Positions 1-12,411 of a stretch of DNA of 64,000 nucleotides are shown here, piece after piece. The position numbers and the translations under genes are program-made. Position 1 is the first letter of the stretch, and each line of letters opens with the position of its first letter. Where the stretch lies: positions 2,903,477-2,967,476 of the forward strand of contig NC_030992.1 in NCBI RefSeq assembly GCF_000149955.1. Direction: 5' to 3'. The notes under the pieces were generated by a model, which was given only the letters and a program-made list of their open reading frames with translations, ran no database searches and was not told where the DNA came from. The stretch is from Fusarium oxysporum f. sp. lycopersici 4287. Taxonomy: Eukaryota > Ascomycota > Sordariomycetes > Hypocreales > Nectriaceae.

Positions 1-265
1 GTGCTTTTACGTTTAGTACGGATCCATATACCTCCCAACCTCACGTTGGCAGGTACCTACTACTAACTTGGCCTACTACTACCAGTAGAGCTAATAGCTT
101 TCTGTAATCTGCGTTCACACCTTATTCGTCCTCTCTTCTCATTCGCCCCATTGCGGTAGTTTCGGTTGGTTGTTTGTTAGTACATCCATCCCTCCTAGGT
201 GCCAGCCAGCCCAGGCCAAGTAGGTGAGGTGAGATAGCTCATAGGTACTGTAGCACTTCCCTTTC

Positions 266-282
266 CAGTCAGTCAGTCAGTC
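266..282. repeat. (CAGT)n short tandem repeat
   Basis: About four copies of CAGT in a row, followed by related CACT units. Confidence 0.7.
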
Positions 283-506
283 ACTCACTGGGCTCTGTCG
301 AGCCAAATAATAATATTAAACTTACCTAACCTTACCTTGACCTAAACTCTCTTTCCTTTCCCTCCTCTTCTGCCTATTACTATTCCCATTTCATTTTCCT
401 CCTACAGTCTGCCTTTCCCTTTATCACTGTACGGTCCTCCACTCCTCCCATTCACTACCTTAACTTGACTGGATTGTCGACTATCTATCTACCCTCCTTC
501 CCACGT

Positions 507-535
507 CACTGACACTGACACTGACACTGTCACTT
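507..535. repeat. (CACTGA)n short tandem repeat
   Basis: Three copies of CACTGA followed by CACTGT and CACT. It lies in the non-coding upstream region and no function is evident. Confidence 0.7.
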
Positions 536-1647
536 ACCCGACTTCACTTTACAGTACTTTCCCGCTTGGTGATCGTCTGAGCTTACTTTTATTCGCGAAT
601 ACTCTTTTTATACTTAATCTATCCGACGCCTTCCTTGTCCACAAGCAATCTTGTCCTTCCTTGTCCTTGCGCACATTATTCTCGCCCCCAATCCCCCAAT
701 CGTGGCCTATCTCCCAGAGAAAAACTTTATCATTCATATCACGCCCGTTCCCAGGCACATCGCGTACCACAAACCGTGCAACACAGCTGCACCTCCCCTT
801 TACCCCCAAGAACATCCTAAAACCATTCGATCGCGTCCTTCTATCATCCCCCATTACGTCCTTCTCAGTGAGGTTATACCTTTCTGCAGGGGATAGTGGC
901 CTGCGCTGCGAAACCGTGGGCTCATTTGCGCGACACCGATCTAATTCCGATTGCAGTTCCGACTGAGCTGGGGCGCTGAATGGCATTTGAGAGGAAACCA
1001 GCTTCTGTAACCAAAGCCCGCTTCTTTTTCGACAGGCCCATGCTCATTGACAGCGGCCGCGAGAAAAAAGAAAGCAATTCGGCCACTAACGAGCTTTGGG
1101 TGACCAGGGGATTTGTCACTTTTATGCTTCATCATTCATGCTAGGCCAGCTCCCTCCCTATTGAACCCACCACTATCATCTTTCCTTAGACCTATACACG
1201 CTGGTCGCAACACGCCTCGCTCCATCAGAGTTTCGAGATTTAAATGTAATTTTTTTTAATCTCACGCGCTTTCCGCCAACTCATTTCCTTTTTTCAGCCT
1301 ATCAACTCAGCTCGACTTTGGGGTGATTTAGTCCGATTGCAACCCGCTTTCAGCACGCGCCCCACGACTCTATTTCAGCCTTTGGGCAATCGGATCAGAG
1401 CCACCGATTTACAAATTCCTGCGACCATCTGCACAACACCTAGGTAGTGAAACGCGCTCGCCCGTCTGCGGCTTGCTCATTTCCTTAAGCCAGACGCCGT
1501 CACGTGTAACACAGTAGCGAGTTCATGCATCCAATCATCAAAGCTTCTACTGCTCATACTTCATCTCGACTGATATTGGTCCTACCTTGAAGTCTTCTTG
1601 TTATTGCAGATCCGTGACAAGCAGTCGCTTGAACCATTGGGCCCACG

Positions 1648-4600
1648 ATGGCCACAGGGGAAGATGTCTGGGACTCTCTCCCAGAGGGGGAGCAAAAGTC
1701 TGTCTGGGATGAGACAGAGCGCAATTTCTGGGTTAATCTTCGCAGCAAGAAGGATGCCGAAAACAAAAAGATTGAGAAGGATTTCCAGCTCTCGATTAAC
1801 GAAGTCAGGTTGAAACTCAGTGACCTTACAGGACAGCGAAGTCAACTGAAAGAATCTCAATCTCGACTAGCCAGGGAACTCGCCAAAGTCGAGGCTGAAC
1901 TGGCACGCACCACGGATGAGTGTGAGGAGAAGGCCACCCGACTTGAGCGCATTGAGCAGGACTACCGCACGTCACGTCAGAAGAGAACAGAAACGCTCCA
2001 TGATATTTGGTTCAAGATGCGTCGATTCTTTAGACAAAAGAGAGGAGAGGATCCTGATGCCCCAGACCATCTCGGACCCGAATCAGAAGGCATTGTTCTA
2101 CCTGAAATGTTGCCAGAGCTATCCTCAGGCTTTAATGGACCGACCCCACGAGTAGAGCCTACTAATGGCACTGCAGTGGTAGCGGACAGACCTGAGGAAG
2201 AAGAAGAAGAAGAAGAAGAAGAAGACGAGGATCGTATGGAAGGCGTTGAGCACCACGATAATAGGGGAGCCTCGAGCCTCGTTGATATTGTTGATGCTGA
2301 TGGCAATGTGATTGGACCCGTGGAACAAATAGAGCCTTGGAACCAATGGGTTGAGGGTATCCAAGAACTGGAGATACGAAGACCCGTCAAGATCCGCCGA
2401 GGACGACGGTTCAACACTACACATCTTGCAGGCATTTACGAGCGAACTGAGGCGAAGGGGGTCAAATGGCTCTCTTGTATGATTCAAGCGACGGGGGCGA
2501 TACAGGCCAAGAGATGCCTGTCTTGCGATAAGAACCAAGGCGCCTTCGACGACTGCATCATTGTCGGCGGGGATCTCTTTCAGAAATGTGGCAACTGTGA
2601 ATGGAATCGCCAGGGATGCCATGGTTCCTCAGGGGACACAATTGACATACTGGCCTCGAGGGAGAGGGCACAACGGAAGAAGCAGCTGGAGGATGGAGCC
2701 CAAGAGACTTCTGCAAACCCTTCCTCAGAAACAGTACATCAGACAGTTGAAGTTCAGCCGAGATCTGAGCAAACAACTCAATCACAACCTCAGCGAGTCG
2801 ATGAACAGATTTCTGTGCCCTATCGGCCACCTTCACTAAAGCCCGCTCTACAATTCCCTGAGCTACAGCCTGAGAGACAACCGGATAGACAAATTGAAAG
2901 ACAGCCCGAGCGGCAATACGAACAGCAACCCGAGCAACGGCCTGAACGACCAGTTGAGCCTCAACCTGCGCCACAGACTGAGCGACAAGCAGGATGGACT
3001 ACTGCACGACAGCCAGAACGGAGCCCTGAACACCAACCCGAGAAAGTTCCAGATCGACCTAATGAACGGTTCCATGATGTGATAGCTGCGAAGGCCCCAG
3101 AACGGACTGTCGAGGTAGCACCAATCCAAATCGCTGAACGCCCTCGTGAAATGTCTCACAGACAAGCCTATGGATCCCCCCATGGTCCTCCAAGCCGGCC
3201 GACAACGGCTTCTAGGTCAGATTATGCTCCGGAACGAATGATTGACCCTGTGGACTCGCCCTTACCGACACCAATATATCCTCAACCCAGGCCCCTGGAG
3301 ACACCACGTTCTGTGCTTCCCTCAGGTGTTCTGCGCCGCAGTCCTCATGAAATCCTCCATCCATCAACAGAGCTCGATGGCCTTGCCAGAGACTATCGCG
3401 GTTCTGATCCAGCTCACACATCACGAGAGCCTGAGCAAATACACACCCCACAGGAGTATCGCATAGCTGCTGGTTTTACGCCGGCTAATGTAAGAAGTCG
3501 ACCTCCATCCAGCGAGCGAGGAAGACCAACTCCACCATCTCTGTCCCTGGACCCTTCATCGCAGCCACCTGAATCCCCTCCTGCCCAACCACTGGAAGAG
3601 ATTACCCGAGAGAACATGGTCCTCAAGAACGACGGAAATGTTTACACCTATCCTGAATGCGTCGCCGGGGTGCCATTGGTCAAGATTAACGAGGAACACC
3701 CCTATTGGGAGGCCAACTGGCCTAACGTCAAGACACTCATTGAGCCACAGCTTGCTCGATGGCGTGAGAAACACCAGGCTGCCATTGAAGCAGGTCCCAA
3801 GCAGGATAAGGGTGGTTCTTCAAAGTATCAAATTGGCAGACAGGTCAACCGCGGTATCAAAATTCTCGAATTCCACGAGAAGGGCCCAATCAGTCCCTAT
3901 CAGTTATTGGGTAAAAGATACATCCAGGCCGGTAAAGGCGGCATAACGTCATACGACACGCTATTTCGCCTTTCAGAGACAATATCGGAGCTCGAGAAGT
4001 TCAATCTTGACATATCGCCGGTTGACTGGATGCGACAGCGACTTCACGAACTAATTCAAACGCAGGGTCACAACTTCAATCTGCCACGAACAATTCACGA
4101 TTTCTATCATGACTCCAAGCTCACCAGTCTTCGTTATAAACATGGATTCAAGAACATAGGACGTCCTTCGGGAGCCATGAAGGCGCGCTTGAGTCACGGC
4201 AGCCCTAGCAATACACCCAAACCTCTCCAAAAGCGGAAGTCTATGCACTCTGTTCCTACTACGCCCAGGGAGGATTCATTCATCAACCACTCTCCTCTTC
4301 CTAACCAGGTACCACCAAGCTATCCAGCACCAGCACCAGCGCCAGCGCCGGTCCCCGCCCCTGGGCCCCAGCCAGCATTCAGCACCCACCTCAACAAGAA
4401 GCCGAAATACATGCCGCCTACACATGGAAGCCCCGTACATGACGAATTTCACTTCGAGGCCTGGTCCGACACAGATTCATGCAGCGGAGGCAGCATCACG
4501 AAGTACGATTGGCGGCTTGCTGTAGTCAAGACTCGGTTGTATACCAGTCATATCAATGTCACACAGTATTGGACCTGGGTTGGTCAGATACAATGTTTCC

Positions 4601-5013
4601 AACACCAAGTACTCAAGGATGTGAAACCTGCGAAATGGGGCTTATTTAGGGACGAGATCGATTTCCATGTCAACCTCGCAGAGATTGAGGAGATGGAGTG
4701 GAGTATCGAAGCACTTCGTGTTCACATCATTATGAAAAAGGATGCCGGAGAGCTTGCTGCGGATGGCAAGCCTCGAGGCGATGTCATGGCATCTTTTCCA
4801 CGAGCCCGTACAATGCGTCGCTTCCTGTTCTTCTGTAGAGAGAGGGGTATGAAAATGGCCAAGAGGGAGCCGTAAGTGTAACCCCTGAGAACAATTGTGA
4901 CAAAGTTGGGAACTGACCTGGATAATAGTGAGCAACTCAATAATCTGTGGGATTCCGTGGTTTCTGAACAATTGCCCGGTCGAGGCGATTCTAATCAACA
5001 GTTGGTGGAATAA
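1648..5013 (+). CDS. Large hypothetical protein with coiled coil and Cys-rich DUF3716-like domain
   Basis: The start is the ATG at 1648. One intron is inferred at 4872-4928 (GTAAGT donor, TAG acceptor, CTGAC branch motif). Splicing it removes an early stop and adds about 28 residues, giving roughly 1,102 amino acids. Residues about 35-105 are charged and heptad-like, consistent with a coiled coil. An in-frame GAA run encodes poly-Glu near residues 182-193. Around residues 250-325 lies a Cys-rich segment with two CxxC pairs (CLSC, CGNC) and an RRGRRF lead-in, which resembles the fungal DUF3716 family. It is followed by a long Pro/Gln/Arg/Glu low-complexity stretch with imperfect PERQ repeats (about 410-480) and a conserved-looking block near 670-860. 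There is no catalytic motif. It is probably nuclear, judged only from composition. The function is unknown. Confidence 0.85.
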
Positions 5014-5538
5014 ATTTTGTTGACCGCAAGCGACCGTCTTTGAGGGACAAAGATGGCCCTACTTATTCTACATGTCTCCCTTTTAATCACGATCTGACTT
5101 GTTTCAATTTCCTATTGTTTCTAGTATTTTTCTTCACTCATAGAGGATATCACTTCGCACCAAGCCAACACTGGATTTTGTGCGCTCACGGGAGGATTGT
5201 TTTTCTTGGCTCGGGGTTAAAAGGATGGAAAAGAGAACTTGATGGGTGGAAAGGAAAAGCCGTTTAGAGAGGAGTTCTCTCATATTACATAGTATACCTT
5301 GAGTCGATTAGATTGAACAAATGGTCTCAATTTCCTTTCAATTCTTTCATAGCCACTAGACTAAGTCTCTAGAAGCAAAAGTCTAGACAGGACTGATGTG
5401 GTCTTGATACAGGGCTCATCTCCAAGAGAGATCGTATTACTTGTGGCAAATACCATATTCTTCCTGAATCAGACAGACCATACATACTAACTCGGAACAG
5501 ATTATGACGCATACACATCCTTTTCTACATATTCATCC
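5014..5538. other. Convergent 3' intergenic region
   Basis: This lies between the stop codons of two convergent genes. It holds T-rich stretches suited to 3' untranslated regions. The small open frame at 5040-5267 has no coding character. Confidence 0.6.
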
Positions 5539-8086
5539 CTATCGTTTTCTCAATGTTCGCGTTGGTCCTGGTACTATATTTTGTGTCGCTGTAGACGCTG
5601 CTGCCTTCACCTCGACACCACCACTGCCCATCATGCGACTCATCAGAGCAGCTCGACACTCCTTCGCCTTATCGTCACGATATTCCAACTGCGTTGCTGG
5701 GGGCTCGGATTCTTGGTTTTCTGGATCTTTGTCCTCATCGCCAAATACGTCGTGGAGCTCAGCCGCCGAGCGTGAGGCAGCACTGCTGGCATTGGAGGCA
5801 TTGCTGATGGCACGGCCGAATAGCTGACGCTTGCGAGGTCTTGGGGCTGGTTGTTCGGTTTCATCGGAGGCGAAGGAGGGGAGATTTGATGTTGTGGTCT
5901 CAATGAGTGAGGTAAGTTTTGAGGAGAGGGCCTGGCGCTCTGCGGCTTTAGCGCGAAGACGAGCTTGCTCTGCATTTTCCTGTTGTTTCGCTTGCTGTAT
6001 ATTTTCTTGTGGAGTTGGAGGATTGTCTGTGGTTTCCTCAGTGCGAGAAGTTGTAGTGTTAACTTTGCTTGTGGAATCGGAGCGAGAGCGAGGCAATGTG
6101 GTATGTTTGGTGGGTGATGGAGATCTGTTTAGACGTGCTTGAGGAACCTCAGCAAGAGGTGAGTCAAAGTCTTTGTCCTTAGGTAGACTATTCGTTGTTG
6201 TTTGGTGAGTGCGTGCTGTGACAAAGTCTGGTGAGATGACCGAGACAGGTTTCGCAGTCATTTTTCGAGAGACCTTCTCAGGCGAATCATGATCAAAGGC
6301 CGAGGTATCGACGCCAGCGCCGTGTGGAGGTTTCGTGATATGACTCTTCGTTGACTTGGACACCGGTTCTGAATGAGTGCGCTGCATGGGCTTTTGATGC
6401 AATCGTGCTTCAGGGGCGGTTCTAGAGGTTGGTTTAGGTTCAGGCTGAGAGGTTTCCGAGTATTTTTCTTTAATCTCAGGGAATATATAATCGTCGAGAG
6501 GGACCTTGAAGCCTGTACGGATACACTCCCAGAACCAATCTGCTGAAACAACAGGAATGCCCCATTTCAGAGCCACGCGCAACTTCTCCTTGCGCATAGA
6601 AGTGATGTCCTTGCAAATTAGCACGCTTGTAGTTTTACGAAACTCTCCATCAAACTTGGCTCCTAACTGAACAGTGGCTCTGGCAACTTGATTGAGCTCG
6701 ATACCTGTAAAAGCAGCACTGCATATGATAAGATCCGAAAACGCCGGTATGGGGAAGAAGGTGAATGGTCGACCGAGAACGTGTTCCCCAGGGTCAAAGT
6801 ATTGCTTGTTGTGAAGGCACTTTTCGATATAGTATTCTGTCACAACATGGAGGTTATCGTAGGTTTCCTGAGGGTGAGTATTAGGCTGAGATGTCTGAGG
6901 AACAATCAGAAACCGGCTGCGAGGTGGCTTTGGAGTTCTTCCCAGAGCGGCCTCATGTAATGATGAGCAAAGAGTGGCCCCGAGGGTGACGAGTGTTTGC
7001 TCGAGGACAGAAGTTCTCTGTGCGTTGAATCCATGTATGTAAAAGTAACAGCTCCCAAAAATGCCCTGGTCTTCTTCTGGGACTATAGGAGCTGGTGGCT
7101 CAGGCTGAGCTTCTGCACGCTGTCGCTGTTGGACCTGAGCTTGGTTTCCGTCTTCCTTATTTTCCTGAGCGAAGGAATAATCTCTTGATGTTGACCGACC
7201 GAGGATATCGCCCCAGATGTTATTACGCTGTGAACTGAGCTTCATGCTGGCAGTCTTCCTGAGCTTCCTAGGGCCCTCCTCAGCGCCACCTGCAATGACA
7301 GACTTTGATCGCTTGCTCATTGTACGTTTCAGTTCTCTTGTAACCCATGCGCCCTTCCCTTGCTCCTCGTGAGGTAATGTCGGGTCGAATTTGGCTTCTT
7401 CCAAGATCATCCCTCGAGAGATAGATTGTTCAAGCCAGGCGAGGGTGACTGGGTGAATGCCCCATGCTCTGGCTGCAGTATATTTCTTGCCTTCTGGTTT
7501 GTTGACGATTAGGTGTGTGCACCGTCTCGTCAAGTCGCCCGTATATAAGCCTCCATTCGATGTGATTTTATTTGCGATTTCGTCCCTCTGGTCGCCAAAG
7601 CCAGTCAAACAAATCAGCAGCGAATCTCTTGCTGGCTCTCCTTTTTGTGGCTGGAGTGTAGGATCGATGCCTCGCCTCTCTAGGGGCTTCAGTTGGTGCT
7701 TATTCTCGAGCTGTCGATAATTAATCTCTTCGTCGTTCTTCCATATCTCGCTAAGTTCTTCGATCCAGGCGGCATCCATGGCCTTGATATCGGGGCGTTC
7801 ACGAGCGACATGGCGATATTTGGGTGTGTCGTAGTCACCAACAATAAGATGGGTTACGTCGGGTGTGAGATCGTATTTATGAATACCACCAAGCTCGGCA
7901 ACTTTGGAAGCGATGCTGGTCTAGGCATTATGGGTCAGTAAACAGGACTCATGATGACTGACGAGTTTGAACGGTACTTACACGATGCTCAGCAGGAATA
8001 CTTGTACAGCAGACGACGATGCCCTTGAGAGGTTCTGCTGGATCAATTTGTATATCTTCCTCTTCATTCGCGCGAGGTGAGGCCAT
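5539..8086 (-). CDS. DPB11: Four-BRCT replication/checkpoint scaffold, Dpb11/Rad4(Cut5)/TopBP1 homologue
   Basis: In this family the protein binds phosphorylated Sld3/Sld2 to start DNA replication and phosphorylated checkpoint proteins to activate the ATR-type kinase in the nucleus. Exon 1 is 8086-7982 and exon 2 runs from 7920 to 5539, with a 61-nt GTAAGT...TAG intron (7921-7981). Splicing gives 828 residues. Four BRCT repeats are readable: about 20-105 (Trp in AAWIEEL), 133-215 (Trp in LAWLEQS), 321-412 and 428-517 (Trp in SADWFWEC). The layout of two N-terminal and two central repeats, followed by a long Ser/Thr/Pro-rich tail, matches yeast Dpb11 and fission yeast Rad4. The tail contains a helical Gln/Ala/Glu stretch and a final basic motif. 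The start was chosen because exon 1 supplies the first half of BRCT1. The gene is divergent from DCN1. Confidence 0.93.
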
Positions 8087-9136
8087 CTTCAGTCCCTTTT
8101 GTCTGGCGGTTGCTGTGGTGTTGCAACTTGGACGTCGGAGCTTGTGATTTTAATTGATATCAATCTTTTTGGGAACGCGACGTGAACTAAAACCGCGTCA
8201 AGTGCTTAGACTGGGCCTAGACGTCATGACACAGGCGGGGGCTCTCGCTACCTTGAGATTTGCACTGTAGATATCCACTGCAAGCCGCTGAAACCGGAGC
8301 TGAAGGGTATAGAATACAGTGCGGGAACAGCACCACACATCATAGATGGATGACAACTCCATCTCCGCGAGATACTTAAAGGGCAGAATCATCTGAGTTT
8401 AACACAAGGATTCACTGTTGATCAGAAAACTCCAACTCAAGTGCTATGCATAGTTCGTAGACTCACGTGCAGAATAACCGTTTCCAGCACTCAAGAACCT
8501 TGACTCCATAACTCTACTACTGGCCCAGAGCCGATAATCGAATTTTAGGCTTCTTATGCTCATCATTTACGAAATTCTATAAAGAAAATTAAATAGAGAA
8601 TTTAAAATATATTAATAAAGAATCTTATTCACGTTAAGAATTCTTTTATCATAAGTGTGATCAGTCAAGGGACCTAAGACATCTCATATCAGATATAAGT
8701 GAATTACGGATACCCCCGTAAGGCATCTACAGTCAAGCCCCGCTCATCACCTAAACTTCAACCCCACCATCAGCTAAGATCGCAGCCTTGTCGCGAAGTG
8801 AAAGCTCAACCCCTCCATCTACACTTCTTCTTCGTCTCCAACAACAACTTTCCGCCTTCCCTCTCGAACATAACTCAATCGCAGCGGCGCAACCTCCACA
8901 TGGGGAACTCCTTCCGATAAACACTTCCTCACCCTCCGACCCTCACTCTGCGCCATCTTACCACGACCGAACCAAGCACCTTCACCGTTCGATCACCACT
9001 AGGAGCCTAACCCCGAGCATCCTCCGTGGAACATTTAGATCGTATCGGCCGACGCTCGCCAACAACCCGCTTGACGACTCGATTTCGATACCCTTGCAGA
9101 GCCTTGCCAACTAGCGACAATTCCGACGCCGTCAAG
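8087..9136. promoter_or_regulatory. Divergent promoter region between DPB11 and DCN1
   Basis: About 1.05 kb separate two divergent start codons. No convincing coding frame exists. The centre holds a markedly AT-rich tract (about 8571-8656). The DCN1 side is C/A-rich with pyrimidine runs, like a fungal 5' leader. Confidence 0.5.
8571..8656. other. AT-rich tract
   Basis: Nearly all A/T, with many TTAAAT, ATTAAT and TTCTTT words, in otherwise balanced sequence. It could be a nucleosome-poor promoter element or a decayed repeat. No terminal repeats or coding remnants are visible. Confidence 0.6.
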
Positions 9137-11076
9137 ATGCCTCCACCATCTGCTGCCCAGCAGAAGGTTCTCATCGCCCAGTTCGTAGCTCTTACTGGTC
9201 AATCAGAGCGACAGGCTACCCGTGTACGTATTTTCCGTGTTCACCTTCCTTATGTCGATCATCGCGAACCAAGCTGGTCCCTGACACGGATAAACCTCAT
9301 GACATCCTACTGCTCTACACGGCATGGCTTGGGCTATGGATGCATCGGCCTGTGTTTCAGCGGCGCCTATTTAGCCAGGAGTTGTATCATCATGATTGTA
9401 TGGTATGGCGTTGCTAACATCCACTTTAATAGTACCTCAAGAATGCCGGTTTCAAGCTCAACGAAGCTGTCGATACGTAAGTTACTGCCGTCTTTTCTAT
9501 TCTTTATGCTTGTCATGATACACGTCGCCTATGGCTACTGGCACAATGCTCCCTGCTACATCCGGATACGGATATGTCTATATTGAGCAGCTTCCGGCTA
9601 TTGTTTGCCCATTGTATCCTGTCACTGTCGCCTGGCCCACTATTGCCCGTCTCATTTGCAAAGTATGACCGACAAAGACGCCGATAGTCTTAGACAAGGT
9701 TACTTGTAGATCTGGTGCTATTGAGGGGTCTTGAATACGTTACCTCGAGGATATGCGTTGCTTATGCTTCTATCAAATTCCCAGATGAGAACCATGGGGA
9801 TCTTGAAGTAGTTGGCACCCATGACCGGGCTTGTACAGACCCCTTCTACGTTGTTACAAAACTTTCAACCCCTCCTATTCTTCAGAGCCCTTGACCATTC
9901 GGCGCTTTGTGACCTATTGTAGTCACCCAAGCACAGTCCGGCCAGCTAAGAAGATGGGATGGAAAAGTTTCAAGAAGCGCATCACGACCGGGGTTCCTAT
10001 CTTGTCCTCTACCAAGGAGGCCGGCAAAGATACCCCTGGATCGTCTCATCAGACGGAATCTGAACAAACACCAAAGTATTCAAAATCTCGGTATATCACC
10101 TTGGTGTTCAATAGTTGTGTTATGTGTTGGCTGAGATGGCCACAGCAGCACGCATAGTTATTGTTGGCCATTACACTGGCCCTTTGCTCGGAACCCTTCG
10201 CTATTTCAACATTACCTTGTGGCATTGACTGACATATATCGAATAGGTTCTTTTCATCCAATGGAGACAATAAGGGCCCGTCGCCTCTAGAGGCATCGCT
10301 AGACAAGCTATTCTCTCAACTGCAGGGTGTGTATGGTCCTCTTAATTCGTCAGGCTCTTTAGCTTACATCTTCAACTAGACTCTAGCGATGAAAAAGACA
10401 AACTCGAGCTCGACTCCACAATGTCATACCTCACTGAGAAGCTACAAGTCAACATCGAAAATGCCGAGCTACTTGTCGCGCTTGAACTTCTCCAGGCTCC
10501 CTCTGTGGGCGTCATTACCAGAAAAGGTTACGTTGATGGCTGGAAAGTGACTGGGTAAGAGAGCACCCAAGCCTGCTATTGACACCAAATGCAATACATG
10601 GCCAGACTCCTTTGTAGGATGTATTGCTGATTTGATACAGAGCTGGAACGACACATCAAGAGCATGCCGCCCATCTCCGAAAACTGACCAAATCCCTCTC
10701 TTCTGACCCGACGCTATTCAAAAAGGTTTATAGGCATACCTTTGTTGCTGGTCGAGACGGCGACCAGAAAGCACTGAACCTTGAGACTGCGCTCGTTTAC
10801 TGGGACATCCTGTTTGCCCCTCCGGGAATGGAGTGGAAGACACCAAACCGCAATTGGTTGGAACTGTGGAAGTCCTTCCTCAATGCCAAATGGACTCGTT
10901 CGGTCAACAAGGACATGTGGAACATGACACTCGAGTTCGCTCTCAAGTCTTTATCTGACGAGTCGCTATCATTTTGGAACGAGGATGGCGCGTGGCCAAG
11001 TGTGATTGACGACTTTGTGGATTGGTGTCGTGAGCAGGGCATTGGTAAGACCGATGGCATGGACGTTGACAACTAG
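9137..11076 (+). CDS. DCN1: DCN1-like cullin neddylation E3 co-factor
   Basis: In this family the protein brings the NEDD8-loaded Ubc12 to cullins to activate cullin-RING ligases. Exons inferred by frame and splice sites: 9137-9223, 9433-9476, 10247-10326, 10380-10554 and 10641-11076, giving 273 residues. The first two exons encode a UBA-like domain (starting MPPPSAAQQ, with QATRYLKNAGF and LNEAVDT). The remainder is the DCUN1/PONY domain, with the recognisable strings GYVDGW, HTFVAGRDGDQKAL, FAPPGMEWK, DMWNMTLEFAL and FWNEDGAWPSVIDDFVD. Intron 2 (9477-10246) is 770 nt, about ten times the usual length here. It contains a possible alternative first exon of matching phase (listed separately). 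The gene is convergent with the bS6m gene downstream. Confidence 0.93.
9954..10090 (+). other. Candidate alternative first exon of DCN1 inside intron 2
   Basis: An ATG at 9954 opens a frame of 45 codons plus two bases, up to a GTATAT donor at 10091. It ends in the same phase as canonical exon 2, so splicing to the exon at 10247 keeps the DCN1 frame. The peptide begins MGWKSFKKR, is basic and then Ser/Thr-rich, and would replace the whole UBA-like domain. The predicted isoform is 275 residues. No transcript evidence is available. It could instead be a chance open frame in a long intron. Confidence 0.4.
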
Positions 11077-11668
11077 GGAAGCGGCACACTCATTGGCTCA
11101 CAACACGAAACGGAGCCCATAGAAGACATGGACTCCTGCGACTTCGGTTCCGATATCCACATACCACTGTATACAGGCAGGGCACGTCGTTCAGGCGCCA
11201 ACCGGACACACGGGAAGCGGGTTGCGTTTCTAGAAGGACGGTGTTAACCAAGAGCACCCGGACCATCGGTGTGGTTGTAATTGATGACTTATGATAGACA
11301 TGCAGTAACAGAATAGAACACATTCATGTTACCAGTCTTTCTGTGTGATTTGTGTCTTGAACCCTTGGTGAGATTCGTCCATGTATTAGGTCCTTGAAAA
11401 CGTGACAAGTACATTATGAAGCGAATGATAGTTTGGAGCTCTACAATATTTCATACAACCATGGCTGCTGTCTTTAGACGCAGCGTCGTTTTTGTACACG
11501 GCATCGTGTGATGCCTAAGCATAGGGCCAAGCCTTTTCTCGGACTCTGACGCCCACACTCTCATTCGAGGATCGTTCATGTATCCTACATGATGATTTCC
11601 TGCTCCTTCGTTCTCGCTATTAAAGCCGTTTGCCATCCATTTATATCTTTAAGTCTTTCCCTCTCCCC
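11077..11668. other. Convergent 3' intergenic region
   Basis: This region lies between the stop codons of DCN1 and the bS6m gene. Small open frames on both strands show no domain or coding bias. It presumably holds the two 3' untranslated regions. Confidence 0.6.
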
Positions 11669-12123
11669 TTATGCCTCACTACCAGTCGTCTTCCACTTGG
11701 GCGGTCCAAATCTAGCCAATGACTCAAGCTTTCCGTCTCCGAGCTTGACATGGGCGGCGCGAATCATACGGGGCTCGAGGCGCAATGTATTTCGTACGTC
11801 TTGGTGAACCTTTGAGGCGGCATCGTATCGCATGACGAAGTAATGGCCGTGTGTGTGCTTCATCTGATGCACTGAGATAGGCTTCGGTAGGGAGAAGACA
11901 CCCCAGTTGGCGAGACCGCGGACGACACCGCCATTCTTGAGGACGAGGGAACCGACGGTTTGGGCGATTCTGCGTTGGTTAGCTAAGATCGGTTAATGAT
12001 TCCATGTGAGGAACGCACTCCTTCACCTCGGAGAGGCTGCCCGGTCGGACCTGACTTCGGTTAGCTCAAATGCATCCACGGAGAGGAAGGAACTCGTACA
12101 ATTGCAATTAATTCGTAGAGCAT
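11669..12123 (-). CDS. MRP17: Mitochondrial small-subunit ribosomal protein bS6m (Mrp17 family)
   Basis: This is a component of the small subunit of the mitochondrial ribosome. Three exons are inferred: 12123-12100, 12050-12019 and 11969-11669, with two introns of about 49 nt. They give 118 residues starting MLYELIAIVRPG, the typical bS6 first beta strand. The family features KEIAQTVGSLVLKNGG, the GLANWGVFSLPKP loop and HGHYFVMRYDA follow. The length fits the family. The first exon codes for only eight residues, so an annotation that starts at the later Met would miss the N-terminal third. There is no cleavable presequence, which is usual for bS6m. Confidence 0.92.
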
Positions 12124-12411
12124 CTTGGTGATGACATCTACAGTAAGAATGATATTGTCGCGGAACAATTTGATGTCGCCCAAGCTGGATGAATTTCTGG
12201 CGGATCTCGAATTTTAGGCTCCGAGGATTAGCCACTTCAATGGCGGGAGCTCATGACAAGTGGGGCATCTATCTATTCACAACACAATGCACTGCTGGAT
12301 TATAGTCGATTTCATCGTCATTCATGATAATCTAAACACGATGCCTTCTATGTTACATGCTTTTTGATAAAGTACAGTCGAGACATATCTCGAGATTGGT
12401 GGTTTTACATA

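Larger units (their letters stand above)
1..1647. other. Gene-free upstream region / long leader
   Basis: No open frame here looks like a real protein. The stretch is rich in pyrimidine runs and short tandem repeats, typical of a fungal promoter and 5' leader. A CT-rich tract ending in TTGCAG just before 1609 could be the acceptor of an intron in the 5' untranslated region of the following gene, but no donor could be assigned with confidence. Confidence 0.5.

Noticed and set aside
2125..2622. Minus-strand frame of 165 codons
   Set aside because: It is antisense to the DUF3716-like gene, and its poly-Phe run is the mirror of the poly-Glu tract.
9954..10090. N-myristoylation signal on the alternative DCN1 N-terminus
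   Set aside because: Gly2 is present, but the following Trp and the Phe at position 6 violate the usual motif, so I do not claim lipidation.
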